Below, one piece after another: positions 39,118-50,009 of a stretch of 64,000 bases of DNA. The position numbers and the translations under genes are program-made. The notes under the pieces are model-generated. The model searched no databases. It saw only the letters and a program-made list of their open reading frames with translations, and had not been told where the DNA came from. Every line of letters begins with the position of its first letter. Positions within the stretch are counted from its first letter, which is position 1. This DNA is from Trachythela sp. YZ-2020 (lineage: Eukaryota; Cnidaria; Anthozoa; Malacalcyonacea; Clavulariidae): assembly GCA_016169945.1 (NCBI GenBank), contig JADLSH010000064.1, positions 1 through 64,000 on the forward strand, written 5' to 3'.

Positions 39118-39400
39118 AACTGGGATTTGACCTGAATTTAACCCTGGGATTTGGCTCGTACATTAGCAGGCAGTTTATATGAGCCCTACTATTCATGAAG
39201 GGCTGGCCCACTTAGACGAGATCCTGTGTGCAAATTCAAATCCCTATTAAGAATTGGTTTCATTTATATGAGAGGAGGGCCAGCCTTCCTAGGCAAGAAC
39301 TCGCTAATGATTACCTGAGATCTTGCCTAGTAGTGCTGGAAATGGGCAAGATATGTTTGTTTTCGTCTGAGGCTTCCCTTTTTCCTTATCAGTTTTGACC
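39118..39400. repeat. MITE-like patch with short inverted repeats
   Basis: Words such as gggctggcccactt and gagggccagcctt, and cctaggcaagaactcg and gagatcttgcctagtag, are inverted with respect to each other. A related patch occurs at 48090-48240 (tcgcctagggataggcaaga). This suggests a small interspersed fold-back family. Ends and target-site duplication are not resolved. Confidence 0.4.
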
Positions 39401-39432
39401 ACTTTCAAATATGCAAATCTTTCTCTAACTTC

Positions 39433-39651
39433 TCAATCAACTTTTGCACCGAATTCATAATCAGATTCAAATTCCTGCAAGGGAAACAAGTCTGTCTGTC
39501 CTCTCCTAATTTTGTCGCCTCCTGTCTGCATTTTTGTGCTCCCTTTATAACTCCCCAATAAAAACCCATTAAGGGACAGACTTGGAGCAAGTCTAAGTAG
39601 GACTAAGTAAAAACTTTCCATATCTGTGTCAAGCTCTGCTTGTGAAGCCAT
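39433..39651 (-). CDS. Possible small exon, unidentified
   Basis: A minus-strand frame with a good initiation context (aaaatgg at about 39651) reads MASQAELDTDMESFYLV, continues with GFLLGSYKGSTKMQTG, and stops at 39433. Composition is protein-like and there is a modest hydrophobic stretch, but no family is recognised and no continuing exon is found. It may be a first exon, a fragment or chance. Confidence 0.2.
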   Translation of the reverse strand: MASQAELDTDMESFYLVLLRLAPSLSLNGFLLGSYKGSTKMQTGGDKIRRGQTDLFPLQEFESDYEFGAKVD

Positions 39652-39779
39652 TTTCGATTTAATTATTTCGCTCAATATTAAATTTCCTGCCAGTTTTTAT
39701 TCGAAAATTTGCTCATCAAAATATGATTTAAGACTTTGTAAGAAAATAGGTGAGTTGTATAGGGCAGCCATTCAATGCT

Positions 39780-39880
39780 GTAGACACACGGTGAAAACCA
39801 GCCCTACTTATGGGGCTAGCCCTTCACAAGAACTCATGTAAACAAAGGCTGAAAACCAGTTCTACTGGTAGAGCTAAGCG
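39780..39880. repeat. Short repeat fragment
   Basis: Contains paired words gtgaaaaccagccctact and gctgaaaaccagttctactg, about 63 bp apart, and ggggctagcccttc. It looks like part of a small interspersed or fold-back element, but boundaries are not visible. Confidence 0.3.
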
Positions 39881-40756
39881 TCCAATATCTTTGTTGTGTG
39901 ATTTCAACTTTTGAAACTGCCCCTTCCCCCTGCTAGGTATTCTAAATTAAGGGTATTTTATTTGGTTCGTACTCTTTAAAAAGCAGAAACTTACTAAGCA
40001 ATAAATATTTCGATGGAAAAAGGTGTAGAGAGAAAACTTTGGGCTTTGTTTTGTAGAGAGCTTTTTGAAATTTTACAGAATAAGTGAAATTATTGAGCCC
40101 AGGCCTTTCAGATTTGTTTGCCAATTGCTCCAATTTGTTTGGCAATTTACCAACGTGGTGAAAATATTGGAAAGGCTGGCCAACAATTCTTAGCCAATGC
40201 CCGATCAACTCACTAATCAATTGTCTGGTTGATCGGACATTTGTCAGACACAAGTGAAATCGTTATAATCTACACTGCCTTTAGTTAGTAAAATTGGGTG
40301 TGGGGCAGGTGTTATTGAGAGCATGAACTTCATTTAGCCTGGGCTGCGGGCTATGGTAAATTCTCTATTAAGCCTCCCAGGGTGCTTATATAATCCAGGC
40401 CATGTTTGCAGTGGGGGAGGGGGGAGTGCGGACCAAATAGAGAGGGGAGTATTATATATAAATAGAGAGGGGATATGCCCAATGAGTTTGACAGATCCCA
40501 GGTCCAGACCTGGCAAAATAGTCAATCAAGATATGCTCTGGAAATATGGAAACTTGCCCACTGTGAGTTCTTGGTATAATGAGCAATCATCCAATCATGC
40601 CTATGACATGATCTGGTTGAATTTCTCAACTGTGGTGTCAAATTCAAAAGATTTGTCACTGTGAAATCATCCATATAAGTACTATATACATAATTATGCT
40701 CATTATGCAGTACACGCAACTTGTTAATTGTCTTCATTTCTCCAGTAAGACTGCAG

Positions 40757-40825
40757 TATCTGCTTTTTTAAAGTTTCATTTCGTGGTTGTATACTTCAAA
40801 GTGAAAGTGCCAATGTTCCATTGTG
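40757..40825 (+). CDS. RNASEH2C: RNASEH2C, tentative upstream exon
   Basis: Between an acceptor (actgcag) and a donor (gtacga) the plus strand encodes FKVSFRG, ten further residues, then VP. This has the same spacing as human RNASEH2C (VSFRG, then ten residues to VP) just before its GYV motif. It ends in phase 2, which does not fit an exon starting at 41127 but does fit one starting at 41113 (acceptor gaag). The junction is therefore unresolved. The N-terminal exons, with the HLLPC motif, were not found. Confidence 0.45.
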
Positions 40826-41126
40826 GTACGATTGTCATTTTTTGCTTTCAATTACCTAGATGTTTGTTAAATTGATGTAAAACTGTCCAGTGTGTTTTTA
40901 TATTTGCCGTTCATCTGGAAATTCTGACTATACATACCCTATTTTTGAGATGCAGCCTGCTATTACAATTATTATTGGCTTGGTATAGGTAGTATTCTTC
41001 AGTAGCCTTCGCCCGAAACATTTAAGTTTGCTTGTCCTTTTCAGGTAGTTCTAGAATCTCAACAATTTAGTAGTGTTTAGGGAAATAACTAAGAATAGCG
41101 TTTCACATGAAGTTTTATTTTGTTAG

Positions 41127-44100
41127 GCTATATTCTTACAGAAGACCGAAAACCAGTAACCGAAGAAGAGGTATACATAGAAATTAGAATAGGCTAAGTA
41201 TAGATATATTCTTGCCCCATAAATGCGTTCTGTATACTAACCCGATTGTTCGCCTGGCCGTTGCCATACAATTTCACGTGGTCGAAAACTTGGTTTTTTA
41301 CTTCCGAACAATCTTCCGAACTTGATGTCCAATAGTTCTGAACTTGATATCCAATTACCGATGTTTCTATTTGAATTCGGTGTATATTTTAGGCTTTTTG
41401 CCTTGTTTTCGGTATTTTAATAGACGTTCGATTTTACACATGTTAAAAGTTTTTCATGGGATGAGCCGTAATGCCATGATTTGTCGGTGAAAGCAAATGG
41501 CTTTGGACATCGATTTGCAATTGCAGATAAATTGCAGTTCACCTCCAAATCATGGCATAACTGATACCCTTGAACCCTTCTGTTTCCTATATCTATACTA
41601 GTAAGTAAGTGGGGGTGTGCTAATCATCCTTACTGGCAGCTGAGAGCTGAGCGGAATTACGAAGGATGTAGTTCGACTTGATCGAGTCGAACTGGGCTTA
41701 TTAGAAAAGGCGCCTCTGGCTGCCAGCATATGACTCATGTCTGATCAGGGAGAGCACCTACGATCGAAGGGTTGGTGCTTATCCAAACCCACCCTGTCAA
41801 CATTTCCTGTGGGAGGAAACCGGAATTCGCGGAGAAAACCCACAACTTTCGGTAGAGCGTTGACGGACTCTTTTCACATAAGTGTCATGAGTCCCCAGCG
41901 ACTTGCTCTGACTATTGCACCACCGAAGCCCTCGAAATACTAATAGATTTTCTTTTCTTTTTACCATTTCATTTAAATTTTTATCTTCTTCCTGTCATTT
42001 GTTTACTGCCAGTCTCTAAATTTTTAGGGCCGTGATCAGTTATCTTTTGCAGCTCTGATCGAACGATTATCAGTAAACTGCATGGAGTAGACAATTGAAC
42101 GAATAGATGACAAAACCAATACCATATAATTATCCGATGATCCAATTCAACTATACAGGGTGTATCAAAAAAGGTAATCCAACTTTAGTATGCTATCGCG
42201 CATAATATTTAGTGTGTAGATTTTCCTTTTTCACACAAATCAATACCAGGCTTTTTAGCTGTCAAATGAAACCTTTTTAGTATCACTGCGATCAATAACG
42301 GCCCAACATAATCCGATGAAAAGAGTGCTCGAAATCACATTTTTTCACCTTTCAGAATTAAACATCCTTCGAATTTCCGTCTATTTGCCCAAATGATGGT
42401 TGCCTATTTGTGAAACGTTCAGCATTGCCATTTCAGTCTGCAAACTGCCTGTTTCCTAAAACGTTTCAACCACCAAGTCTCGTTGTTAAACCGTGATTTG
42501 CCATCTTATTAAAATTCTTAAATTTGAATCCGAAATGAGAATGATTTCAATAGACAGACAAAAGCTTTGCACTGATGCACTCAACTCCCAATGGCAATGG
42601 TGCTAGAAAAATACGTTTTGACCGGCGATTTTTAATCGTATTTGGCCATTTTGATCGCAATGATACATAAAAGGTATCATTTTACAGCTAAAAGATTGAT
42701 CTTCATTGATAATTTGATATGAAAAAATAAATATACTAGAGGGCACTCAGAGATTGCATACCTCCGCCAGCATAATGTATTAAGCCAAATTTTGACCCCT
42801 TGCCTTGTTTATGTTTCTCTAGCAGACAAAATATTTTTAAAGCTCCCAAGAGAACTTCGTTACTGTGATATGCACTGTTGAATCGCAATAGAGAACATTA
42901 TATTTTGTCATTGGCGTATGGCCAGGCATTTAAGCCAGGCAGTTGTCCAACGTCATAAGAACGGCCACTTTTGAACTTAAATGACGGTCATGGACGGCCT
43001 AAGAAACTTTTTCTTTAATTGGCAACTTATAAACTTTGTTATATTTCTTGAAGACTTCCGGAGTTGTTAGCTGCCGTTTGTGATTTGCTTTAGCTTTTGC
43101 GTACATTTCGATGCTTTTTTTTCGAAAACACGCTAAATTATGAGCATCTGACAATTAATTTCAAGCGCCGTATTTTTTACCACCACCGCGAAAATTGGAC
43201 GGCCTGTTTTGGCATCCTGGCTAAAAGCCTGCGTATGGCCATTAGCTCTACAAAATTTCGTATCAAAGTATTTGATATTTTTCGAGTTACCATCCTCACG
43301 GACAAACACATACATACAAACCCAGGTGAAAAGTACATAACCTCCTGGCGGAGGTAATAAAGTGAATAATAAACGCACGATAACATGCTAAAGTTGGATT
43401 TCCTTTTTTATGCCTATTAAGGGACGTTAATGTCCTATTGCATTTAACACCTGCCTTTTGGTAAATCTTTAAATAAATAACGCATTGAGACAACGCTGTA
43501 TCTGCTTCTAGTACGACCACCCACGCAACACAAATTTTGGCTAATTTCCTGAACTTATGAGGCATATTGAGTGAATGCAGAGAAAACCACCAAAATTGTT
43601 TTTGAGTTACCATTTAATTTCACTATGGCATGGCTACAGAAGTTAGGGAGCCATGGAGCGAACGCTACCTCCATAACCTAAGGGGCTAACTCCAAATTCA
43701 AAATTATCGTTATTTAAGCCTGAAGTTAATGGCTGCGCCAGCATAGCTAGCTCCATTCGAAGATTGGCTTCCTCCACAAAAATACTATTTACAGGCATGT
43801 ACTGTGGACCACACTGCTAACTCCAGAATTGATCACCCTTGCTAATTTGCTATTGGCACGAATACCTTGCAGTTGTCCGAAATTGCGTAATCAAACCTAG
43901 GTTACCGCCGCGTTACTGTTACAAACTTTGTATTGCGGTATCCTATCTGGTTTCCCAAACCCTAGAGTCGATAAATGTGTTAACGCTTAATATTCAACTT
44001 TGACAAGCCTTTGTCTTGGAAAACCCAGGTTACCGCGAACATAAATTGGCGGTTACCCAATTTGGTTTCCGCCACAAGTAATTTTGGATAAGCTGCCTTG

Positions 44101-47100
44101 ATAATACATTGATACCTTCACTTATCACCCTACCTCCTCCACAGGCGTTTTATTAAATGGAGCGGGCTTGGAAAATTAGCGAAGGGACGCACGGGCGGCA
44201 TAAAAAATGCGGGTAAGGCGAAGGGAAGCGCCTGCTGAATAATGTTCTCAAGATGGTAGAAGCTATTCACCACTACTTGCGGCTAAGGACAGGAATCTAG
44301 TCTGGGCTAGCCTGCGACAGGCTTTCAATCCGGCATGATTTGTACTACAAATTTAAAGTTTTTATAAATATAAACAAACCCCAATCTTAACCCCTTTCCT
44401 AACCCTAACTAGTCTTAGAAAGTGAAAATTATCGAGAAAAAAACAAAAACTTAACAAAACAAATTAAGAAAAAAGTGTGTTGGACGCGGGCTTGAATCTA
44501 CAATACAGTATAGCCCCGGCTAACGCACGCCCTAACCCGCTACGCCACAGGCAAGCTCGCTGAAAAGAACGGCAAAAAATACTATTTATATTAACTTACT
44601 ACATTATCAAAAAATGTCGGACTAGATTCCTGTCTTTAGCCGCAAGTATTCACCACTTATTTGACTATAATCGTCCGGAGAAAGAGTTTGTTAATGATTC
44701 TTATGAACATAGGCTTTTACAAAAGGCTAAGGGAGGTGGGAAAGTACTTTGCCCTAACTGTCACGCTTCTGATGGAAAAATGAATGCGCATATACACTTT
44801 TAGATTTGTTATACATATTTGTTATTATTTTGCATATAATTTTCCTTTCAAGTTATACATATTCGTAGTCAAGTACATACTCATACTACATACTGAATGA
44901 CACATTAATGATGTCGACATCACTATCACTGAGGTCAATTGAACCCTTCGCATTTTGAGTGCATTTTTCGGCGTTGTCGCCCATCGAGACTGAGGACAAA
45001 ATCACTTTGATCCAACGTTTCATATTTCGATTAATACGGATCATCTTTCATCAATACCTTTTAAAATATACCCATCTAAGATGGAAAACACGAAAATATA
45101 CATATTTTCGACCATTAATCGGCAGATCCTTCGTCTTTCCCCTGAAGCAAAATATCACCCGCCCGCAGGAAAAAGGGCCTGCGGATGAGGTAGCTTATCA
45201 CCCATATATACATGTGCCTCCAGACAAACTAGATCTTCAGCCAGTACTATACCACCAAATTCGCTACGACTCTTCTTTATTCGAACAACATGAATGCATC
45301 TCGACATTCCCATGCATTTATGAACTAAAACTAGGCACATGTGCATGCAGGGGCGTAAATGTAGGGGTGTATGGGGGGGGGAGGGTACACCCCCAGAGAT
45401 CATGATCCAGTCGGTCTCAAAATTTGCAGTCGGTCTCAAGATATTCATTGTTAAATTGGACGCATTATGACACGTAATGCTGTGCGAGACTGGTTAAATA
45501 ATTTCAGAGACCAACTTCAATCGTTGCATTAATTGAAATATAAAGTTTGCCGAATATCCTGTTTCAATCTTTGTTGTAAAGTGTTCTTCCAGAATGTCAT
45601 ATCACTCATACTGTATGTCGCGTGCGTATGTTGAATGTTTACAGAAGCGCTACTGCACGTAAATGCCAAAACAAACTACTTTGAAATAGAACCATAATAT
45701 TGTTTAATATTGTTTCCTGTTGCCACAACTGCTATAATCTACATATTAAATACTTTATGGCAAACTGATTGTACAGGAAGCTAAACTTATTCTCATCTGG
45801 AAAAACTACATTGTTTTTGCGATATAATTCGAAATTTTTTACTGATTTCAACCTACAATTGGAATAAAATATTTGTTCAGAACGCAGGTAATCGTGTCTA
45901 CGACGTCCTAGATTTCAAAATTTCCCAGAGGAGGATTGCTCCGTACCCACTGCGAATGGGCGTCCTACTGCATCAGTCGTCCTATTCTGCTCGATCTGCC
46001 CCTGTGTACAGGAGTTCAGTAAAAATGTGAAACGTAACTTACGCAAGTTGAATTGTGCAGCTACTCATGCGCAAGTTATTGCATTCTATTGTATTACAAG
46101 AATAGGTAATAGATAATTAATCAAAACTAACAAAGCGCGGACACTTGATAAATATATGACTACAGTATATTGATTAAATTTAATAATTTATTAATTCACA
46201 CCAACGAACATATGAAAGATAAACTGTCTTGATCAATTTCCACTCAAAATTTTCATTATGATACTAGCGACACCACTCTCAAGTATGTGAATCCTGTCCT
46301 AGCACCTAAGTGTTTTAGCACTGACAGCACTGTGTGCGTAATTGCTAAGAACTAAAGGCAGTATGACATGAACTCTCATGCACAGTACTCAACTGAAAGT
46401 CAGAGAACAAGTTTCTGCTCAATTTCCTATTAGTGTAATTAGATATAAAAACTTTTTTCTTATACAAGGTGGTCATTGGTATGTGTGTACATATCTTGTT
46501 TATTGAATTGTGTTGCTATTAAACTTATTGGAGCAGCACACGATTGTCAAGTCAATTGACTTTTCGATTTAGAATTTGGGGGGGGGGGGTGATATGTCGG
46601 TCTGAATTTATGAGTCGGTCTCATTTCACTTCACCCCCTCCAAGCCACCCACCCTCCCAGCCAAAATCGATATGTACGCCCATGTGTGCATGTATGGGAT
46701 CTCTACATTTAGAACGATTTACATTCATTTACAAATATTACACGATATTACAGACGATCCTCGCTCGTATAACATCGTTTGTCCAAAGCATAACTCTGCT
46801 CGTAGTCTAACCGTTTCAATCTCGTGTTGCATGTGGATGTTGTATGCTTTTTTCACCTGTATATGTTATCATTCTATCTGTAATATCTATTGGAAGTCTT
46901 AAAGACCTGTTCACACGATCCGATTTGTCGGATCTGATTCTCCTCCTGGCGTATGTGATTTCACACAATACAGTAACTACTGCATATTTTGTCAGGTATA
47001 AGCCACTAGCCTTACTCTTGTCATTAAATCCAGTAAATAACATACGTAAAGAAGAGAAGCGGATCCGACAAATTGGATCGTGTGAACATGCCTAATTGGT

Positions 47101-48662
47101 TCACGCTGTTGCGGACTTCCTCCCGTAAGTTATAAATTGCAAATCTATATACACGTAGTACATTAAGTGCAGAGATGTGCAGTACTGACTGAGCTTACAT
47201 TTCTTGCTATTTCAGGATCGATGTTTTAAAGTCTCTAACAAGTTTTCCAAATTCACCTACTGGAACCTCGAAGACACGCCCTGCCTAAGTGACAAGATAA
47301 AGAAAGCAATGCAGTGGGTAAACATTTCATCTGCGGTAAGACATTTCATATTTGTTTTCACTGAGGTCTACGTTGATGGCACAGTGGATAGTGCGTGTAC
47401 CTTTTACCTCTGCGACTGAGGTTCGATTCCGGTGATAGAAAATCAGTTTCGTACATGCAAAAATGTACGTGGATCACTCCCATCATATGTATACGAACTT
47501 GCGGTTAACGCTCAGAAACTGGACTCTGTAGCTCAGTTGGTTAGAGCGCTGCACCGGAATCGCAGGGCCGCAGGTTCGAGGGCCTAAAGTTGCATTCTCG
47601 CAACTGCTCCTGGTTAGGTCTAAAATGTATATAAATTTTCGTTCGAATATTTCATATACAAACATGAGTCAATTAATGCATGAGGTCTACGAGTGTATGA
47701 ACCATTATATTGCTTCTAAAAACTGTGTATACAGGGACAAAAGCCCATAGGCCATTGGAACACCTTTTAAAACAACTTCAGATTTTAGTCTTTTGTACTT
47801 GAGAATAAAATTTGCAACGCGTAACTCTATGGTTGTAGATAACAGCACTATTTACACACCACATATAAATATTATATACCCCCTAGTCAGAGTCTGGCAT
47901 TTAGTTTCTAAACTGTTGTGCCTATATCTTTTACCAATCAAATATATCAAAAGAAAACATAGTACGAGGTGATGCTGAGTATGGAAATGTCAAAAAATGA
48001 CAATGAACTATTGTATATTGTATACAACAGAGTCATGCATGCTCAGTTGGCGAGTTACGCTGGAAATGTGTTTAAATGGGAATATATTTATCTCGCCTAG
48101 GGATAGGCAAGATCCCGCCTCTATCTGCCGGCATCTCGCCATTCGAGTTTAGTTACCCGGTTGTGTCATGTAAACAGTCACCCGAGAAAACTATAAGTTT
48201 CTATAATAGCCGGGATCTTGCCGTTGCTGAGTAACTCGCGAAATTGGCGTCCATGCAGTGCCAGTTCCTTTCTATTGTTTTGTCTGCGCGGTTCGCACAA
48301 GGTGCAAGGAGTTTCGACTTCGATTTAAAGAATACTATGGTTTTATGTACTGATAACTTGATTAGCGATTCGACCCATTTGGAAAAAATACAATTAGCTG
48401 GGAAAATGGTACGAAAACTGTTTTCGCCCTTCACAGACTTAGGCCATCAATTTCTGCCATCTTGACTTCACTTTTTTCATAGGCTGAATGACTGAAGTTC
48501 TTACTACAGTTTAGTACTTAATATCTCAATTGACATTGTTCGACTGTGTATTTATTGTTCTAGATTCGTCGACGGGTTGAAGTTGGTACAGACTCTGAGA
48601 ACAATACACCTGACACAATAAGAACATTCACGGTGCAGTACGTCGACATTAAATATGCGTGA
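41127..48662 (+). CDS. RNASEH2C: Ribonuclease H2 subunit C, C-terminal half
   Basis: Three exons join in one frame: 41127-41170 (possibly from 41113), 47216-47335 (acceptor ttgctatttcag, donor gtaaga) and 48564-48662 (acceptor tgttctag, stop TGA). They read GYILTEDRKPVTEEE, then DRCFKVSNKFSKFTYWNLED to MQWVNISSA, then IRRRVEVGTD and a short tail. This follows the order of human RNASEH2C: a GYV motif, an acidic linker, then FSRFTLWGLE and a W-S-AAIH end. The protein is the small subunit of the RNase H2 complex, which removes ribonucleotides from DNA and resolves RNA:DNA hybrids in the nucleus; it makes a heterodimer with subunit B. The 6-kb first intron is filled by mobile elements. It appears to be an intact host gene, but only about half is in hand. 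Confidence 0.78.
41583..41950 (+). mobile_element. SINE with conserved central domain
   Basis: The stretch tgtgggaggaaaccggaatt, then cgcggagaaaacccacaac, followed by a region ending gcaccaccgaagccctcg, is the kind of core seen in a deeply conserved SINE family of cnidarians and other animals (recognised from general knowledge, not by search). The sequence upstream (near 41640-41730) is weakly tRNA-like. It lies in the long RNASEH2C intron. Ends are approximate. Confidence 0.6.
42152..43420. mobile_element. Non-autonomous DNA transposon with ~40-bp inverted ends
   Basis: The left end aaaaaaggtaatccaacttt, then agtatgctatcgcgc (42167-42203), is inverted at 43375-43412 (gataacatgctaaagttgga, then tttccttttttatg). 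The left tip reads acagggtgtatc; the right tip is eroded. No transposase frame. It carries a second element nested at 42760-43357. Confidence 0.6.
42760..43357. mobile_element. Nested small element with tacctccgccag ends
   Basis: gcatacctccgccag at about 42757-42771 is inverted as ctggcggaggtaat at 43345-43358. The right end carries a further internal palindrome (cctcctggcggagg), preceded by an acatacatacaaacc stretch. No coding sequence. It is nested in the element above. Confidence 0.5.
43421..44156. other. Intronic spacer with no recognised feature
   Basis: Around 43860-44100 short words such as ggttaccg and taccgcgaac recur loosely, hinting at an old repeat. No gene or clear mobile element is seen. 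Confidence 0.4.
44157..44803 (+). pseudogene. Unidentified coding-like fragment interrupted by a MITE
   Basis: If the insertion at 44275-44647 and one copy of its 10-bp duplication are ignored, the plus strand is open from atggagcggg (44157) to TAG at 44801-44803, apart from one in-frame TAA near 44217. It reads KRLLNNVLKMVEAIHH, DYNRPEKEFVND, KVLCPNCHASDGKM. A CPNCH motif suggests a zinc-binding end. No family is recognised. It may be an old retrocopy or a transposon gene fragment. Confidence 0.4.
44275..44647. mobile_element. 373-bp MITE with 10-bp target-site duplication and tRNA-like core
   Basis: Ends acttgcggctaaggacagga at 44275 and its inverse (tcctgtctttagccgcaagt) at 44647 form ~28-bp terminal inverted repeats. 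The direct repeat attcaccact flanks both sides (44265-44274 and 44648-44657). A duplication of about 10 bp is typical of Mutator-like elements. On the minus strand near 44480-44560 a tRNA-like pair of boxes occurs (gtggcgtagcgggttagg and gattcaagcccg), resembling Pol III A and B boxes. Confidence 0.75.
44804..45335. other. Intronic spacer with no recognised feature
   Basis: A 148-codon plus-strand frame (44959-45405) spans most of this stretch, but its composition is not protein-like, no domain is recognisable and it runs into the repeat that follows. It is not called a gene. Confidence 0.4.
45345..46700. mobile_element. Possible TIR element with G/C-run ends
   Basis: aggggcgtaaatgtaggggt followed by a G run and a later tcggtctcaaaatttgcagt word (from ~45350) is inverted at ~46570-46685, where a G run is followed by atgtcggtctgaattt and then ccaaaatcgatatgtacgccc. 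Flanks atgtgcatgc and atgtgtgcatg may be an imperfect duplication. There is no coding frame inside; most of the interior is AT-rich and unremarkable. Confidence 0.45.
46903..47093. mobile_element. Short MITE with ~50-bp inverted ends
   Basis: ctgttcacacgatccgattt, then gtcggatctgattctcc, at the left is inverted at 47045-47091 (agaagcggatccgacaaatt, then ggatcgtgtgaacatg). Flanking taa on both sides suggests a 3-bp duplication of the PIF/Harbinger kind. It sits in the RNASEH2C intron, 122 bp before an exon. Confidence 0.65.
47373..47655 (+). mobile_element. tRNA-derived SINE, apparently with two tRNA-like heads
   Basis: The first tRNA-like unit has an A-box-like tggcacagtggatagtgcg and B-box ggttcgattcc (47378-47435). 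The second has tagctcagttggttagagcg and ggttcgagggcc (47529-47585), followed by tcgcaactgctcctggttag. Neither folds into a complete cloverleaf with an acceptor stem, so these are SINE promoters rather than tRNA genes. Similar heads are common in cnidarian SINEs. It lies in the last RNASEH2C intron. Confidence 0.7.
48090..48240. repeat. MITE-like fold-back fragment
   Basis: tctcgcctagggataggcaagatcccgc and agccgggatcttgccgttgc are partly inverted to each other around cccggttgtgtcatgtaaac. Related words occur at 39280-39340. Ends are unresolved. It lies inside the last RNASEH2C intron. Confidence 0.4.
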
Positions 48663-48728
48663 AAGACTTGGTCAATTCTTTGATGAACGGGCGTGAGGTG
48701 TTCTCTATACATATGTATATACTTATTA

Positions 48729-50004
48729 GTTGACCTGCATCTAAGGACGAAAGCGGACTGATAGCCTCATTAATATCATTATCGAGACGTAAACATAAGC
48801 AAAATCTCTGATTCCTACTGGTTGCCGCTTCTGAATTTGCATGTTTAGGCAAAATACTTGGTTGTTATTGGTTGTGACTTAACGGGACTAAATCCTGAAT
48901 AAATTGAATGTTGAACATGCATGTCTGTTGTGCATCATGTTAAAGCGGGTCTTTCAAACTTATAGCTCGATCGACCGTATATAGAGAATAGTTATACTCG
49001 TATACGCAAGTATTTCTCGTGGAAAGATTCGAAGAGAAGATGCGTTCCCCACGTTCTTCTCAGATATAGAATGAAGTGTGACGGAATGACTTTGTGTATA
49101 CAGTTTATTAGTTTATGTTTTGCAGACCTCGATTAGTAATCAGGTCACAAGGGAATTCATACATATCGTAAATCCGCAATATTCTTTACATGAATAGAGC
49201 AAAGCGGTACATTGTACAATGAAGTGGAAATATTTCATCTTTGAAAATCATTTGCATTTAATAACTGCTTTACTGGCTATAATACTGCCATTAGATTGCA
49301 TAGTTAATATACTGACAATGTCATTGCATATAATATTTAAAGGCACAAGAACGGTGTAATATTTGTAGACTAGCTGGCAACAATACAATTTGGCTTAAAA
49401 TATCTGTCAATAGGAGATTTTTGCACTTAAACGACTCTAAAAGGAAACGCAGTTGTGTTTCGGTTATTTTCTGTTTGGTTGCAAATGCACGCAATTTACC
49501 GTTATGTAGTCGCTCATACCGCTTTGACAGGCTAGGCTACCAATGTAGGCATAACTCTTCAATATACATGCATGTAAAGTTGTGTTTCCCCATGTATAAC
49601 ACTTAGTGAAACCCACTTACAATAACAGATTGTGCATTTGGATGCATAAACAACCATGCCATACCGAAAATGCATGGCACACACAATCCGGGCAAAACAC
49701 TACGGTTCCAAGTTATTATATATTTACTATATATAGTTATACTCCGGCCAACCTCGTCCCCAGCTAGATACTCGCTTTCTGTGCACCTATAATACCGACC
49801 CGGGAATGGAATTTGCAGAGGCAAGCAATAATTTGATTTTCGTCCATATCATAACAAATACTCTGCATACATAAGTTGCTTTTAGGTCGCTTTAGGTCGT
49901 ATTAGCATATATTCTCTAACATAACCAATCAGATCTTGGATTTTGACGAAAGAACATTGCATAAATGAATATAAGTCCGCTTTCGTCCTTAGATGCAGGT
50001 CAAC
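48729..50004. mobile_element. 1.28-kb non-autonomous DNA transposon, TATTA duplication
   Basis: The left end gttgacctgcatctaaggac, extending through gaaagcggact, is a perfect inverse of the right end (agtccgctttcgtccttaga to aggtcaac), about 31 bp. The direct repeat tatta abuts both ends (48724-48728 and 50005-50009). No transposase-like frame lies inside. It starts 66 bp after the RNASEH2C stop codon, so it probably lies in or next to the 3' UTR. Confidence 0.78.
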
Positions 50005-50009
50005 TATTA

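Noticed and set aside
43133..43613. Three overlapping minus-strand frames of 69-105 codons
   Set aside because: They overlap each other in different frames across the end of a non-coding TIR element and share no domain.
44385..44412. Telomere-like ccctaaccctaact word
   Set aside because: Only about two units lie inside a MITE; not a telomeric array.
44959..45405. 148-codon plus-strand frame
   Set aside because: No recognisable domain, odd composition, and its end lies inside an inverted-repeat element.
46816..47095. Frames on both strands over a short MITE
   Set aside because: They are produced by the inverted repeat (each strand reads a related peptide) and have no domain.
47529..47600. 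A functional tRNA gene
   Set aside because: A- and B-boxes are good, but there is no acceptor stem and the T stem does not pair; the 3' part continues as a typical SINE tail.
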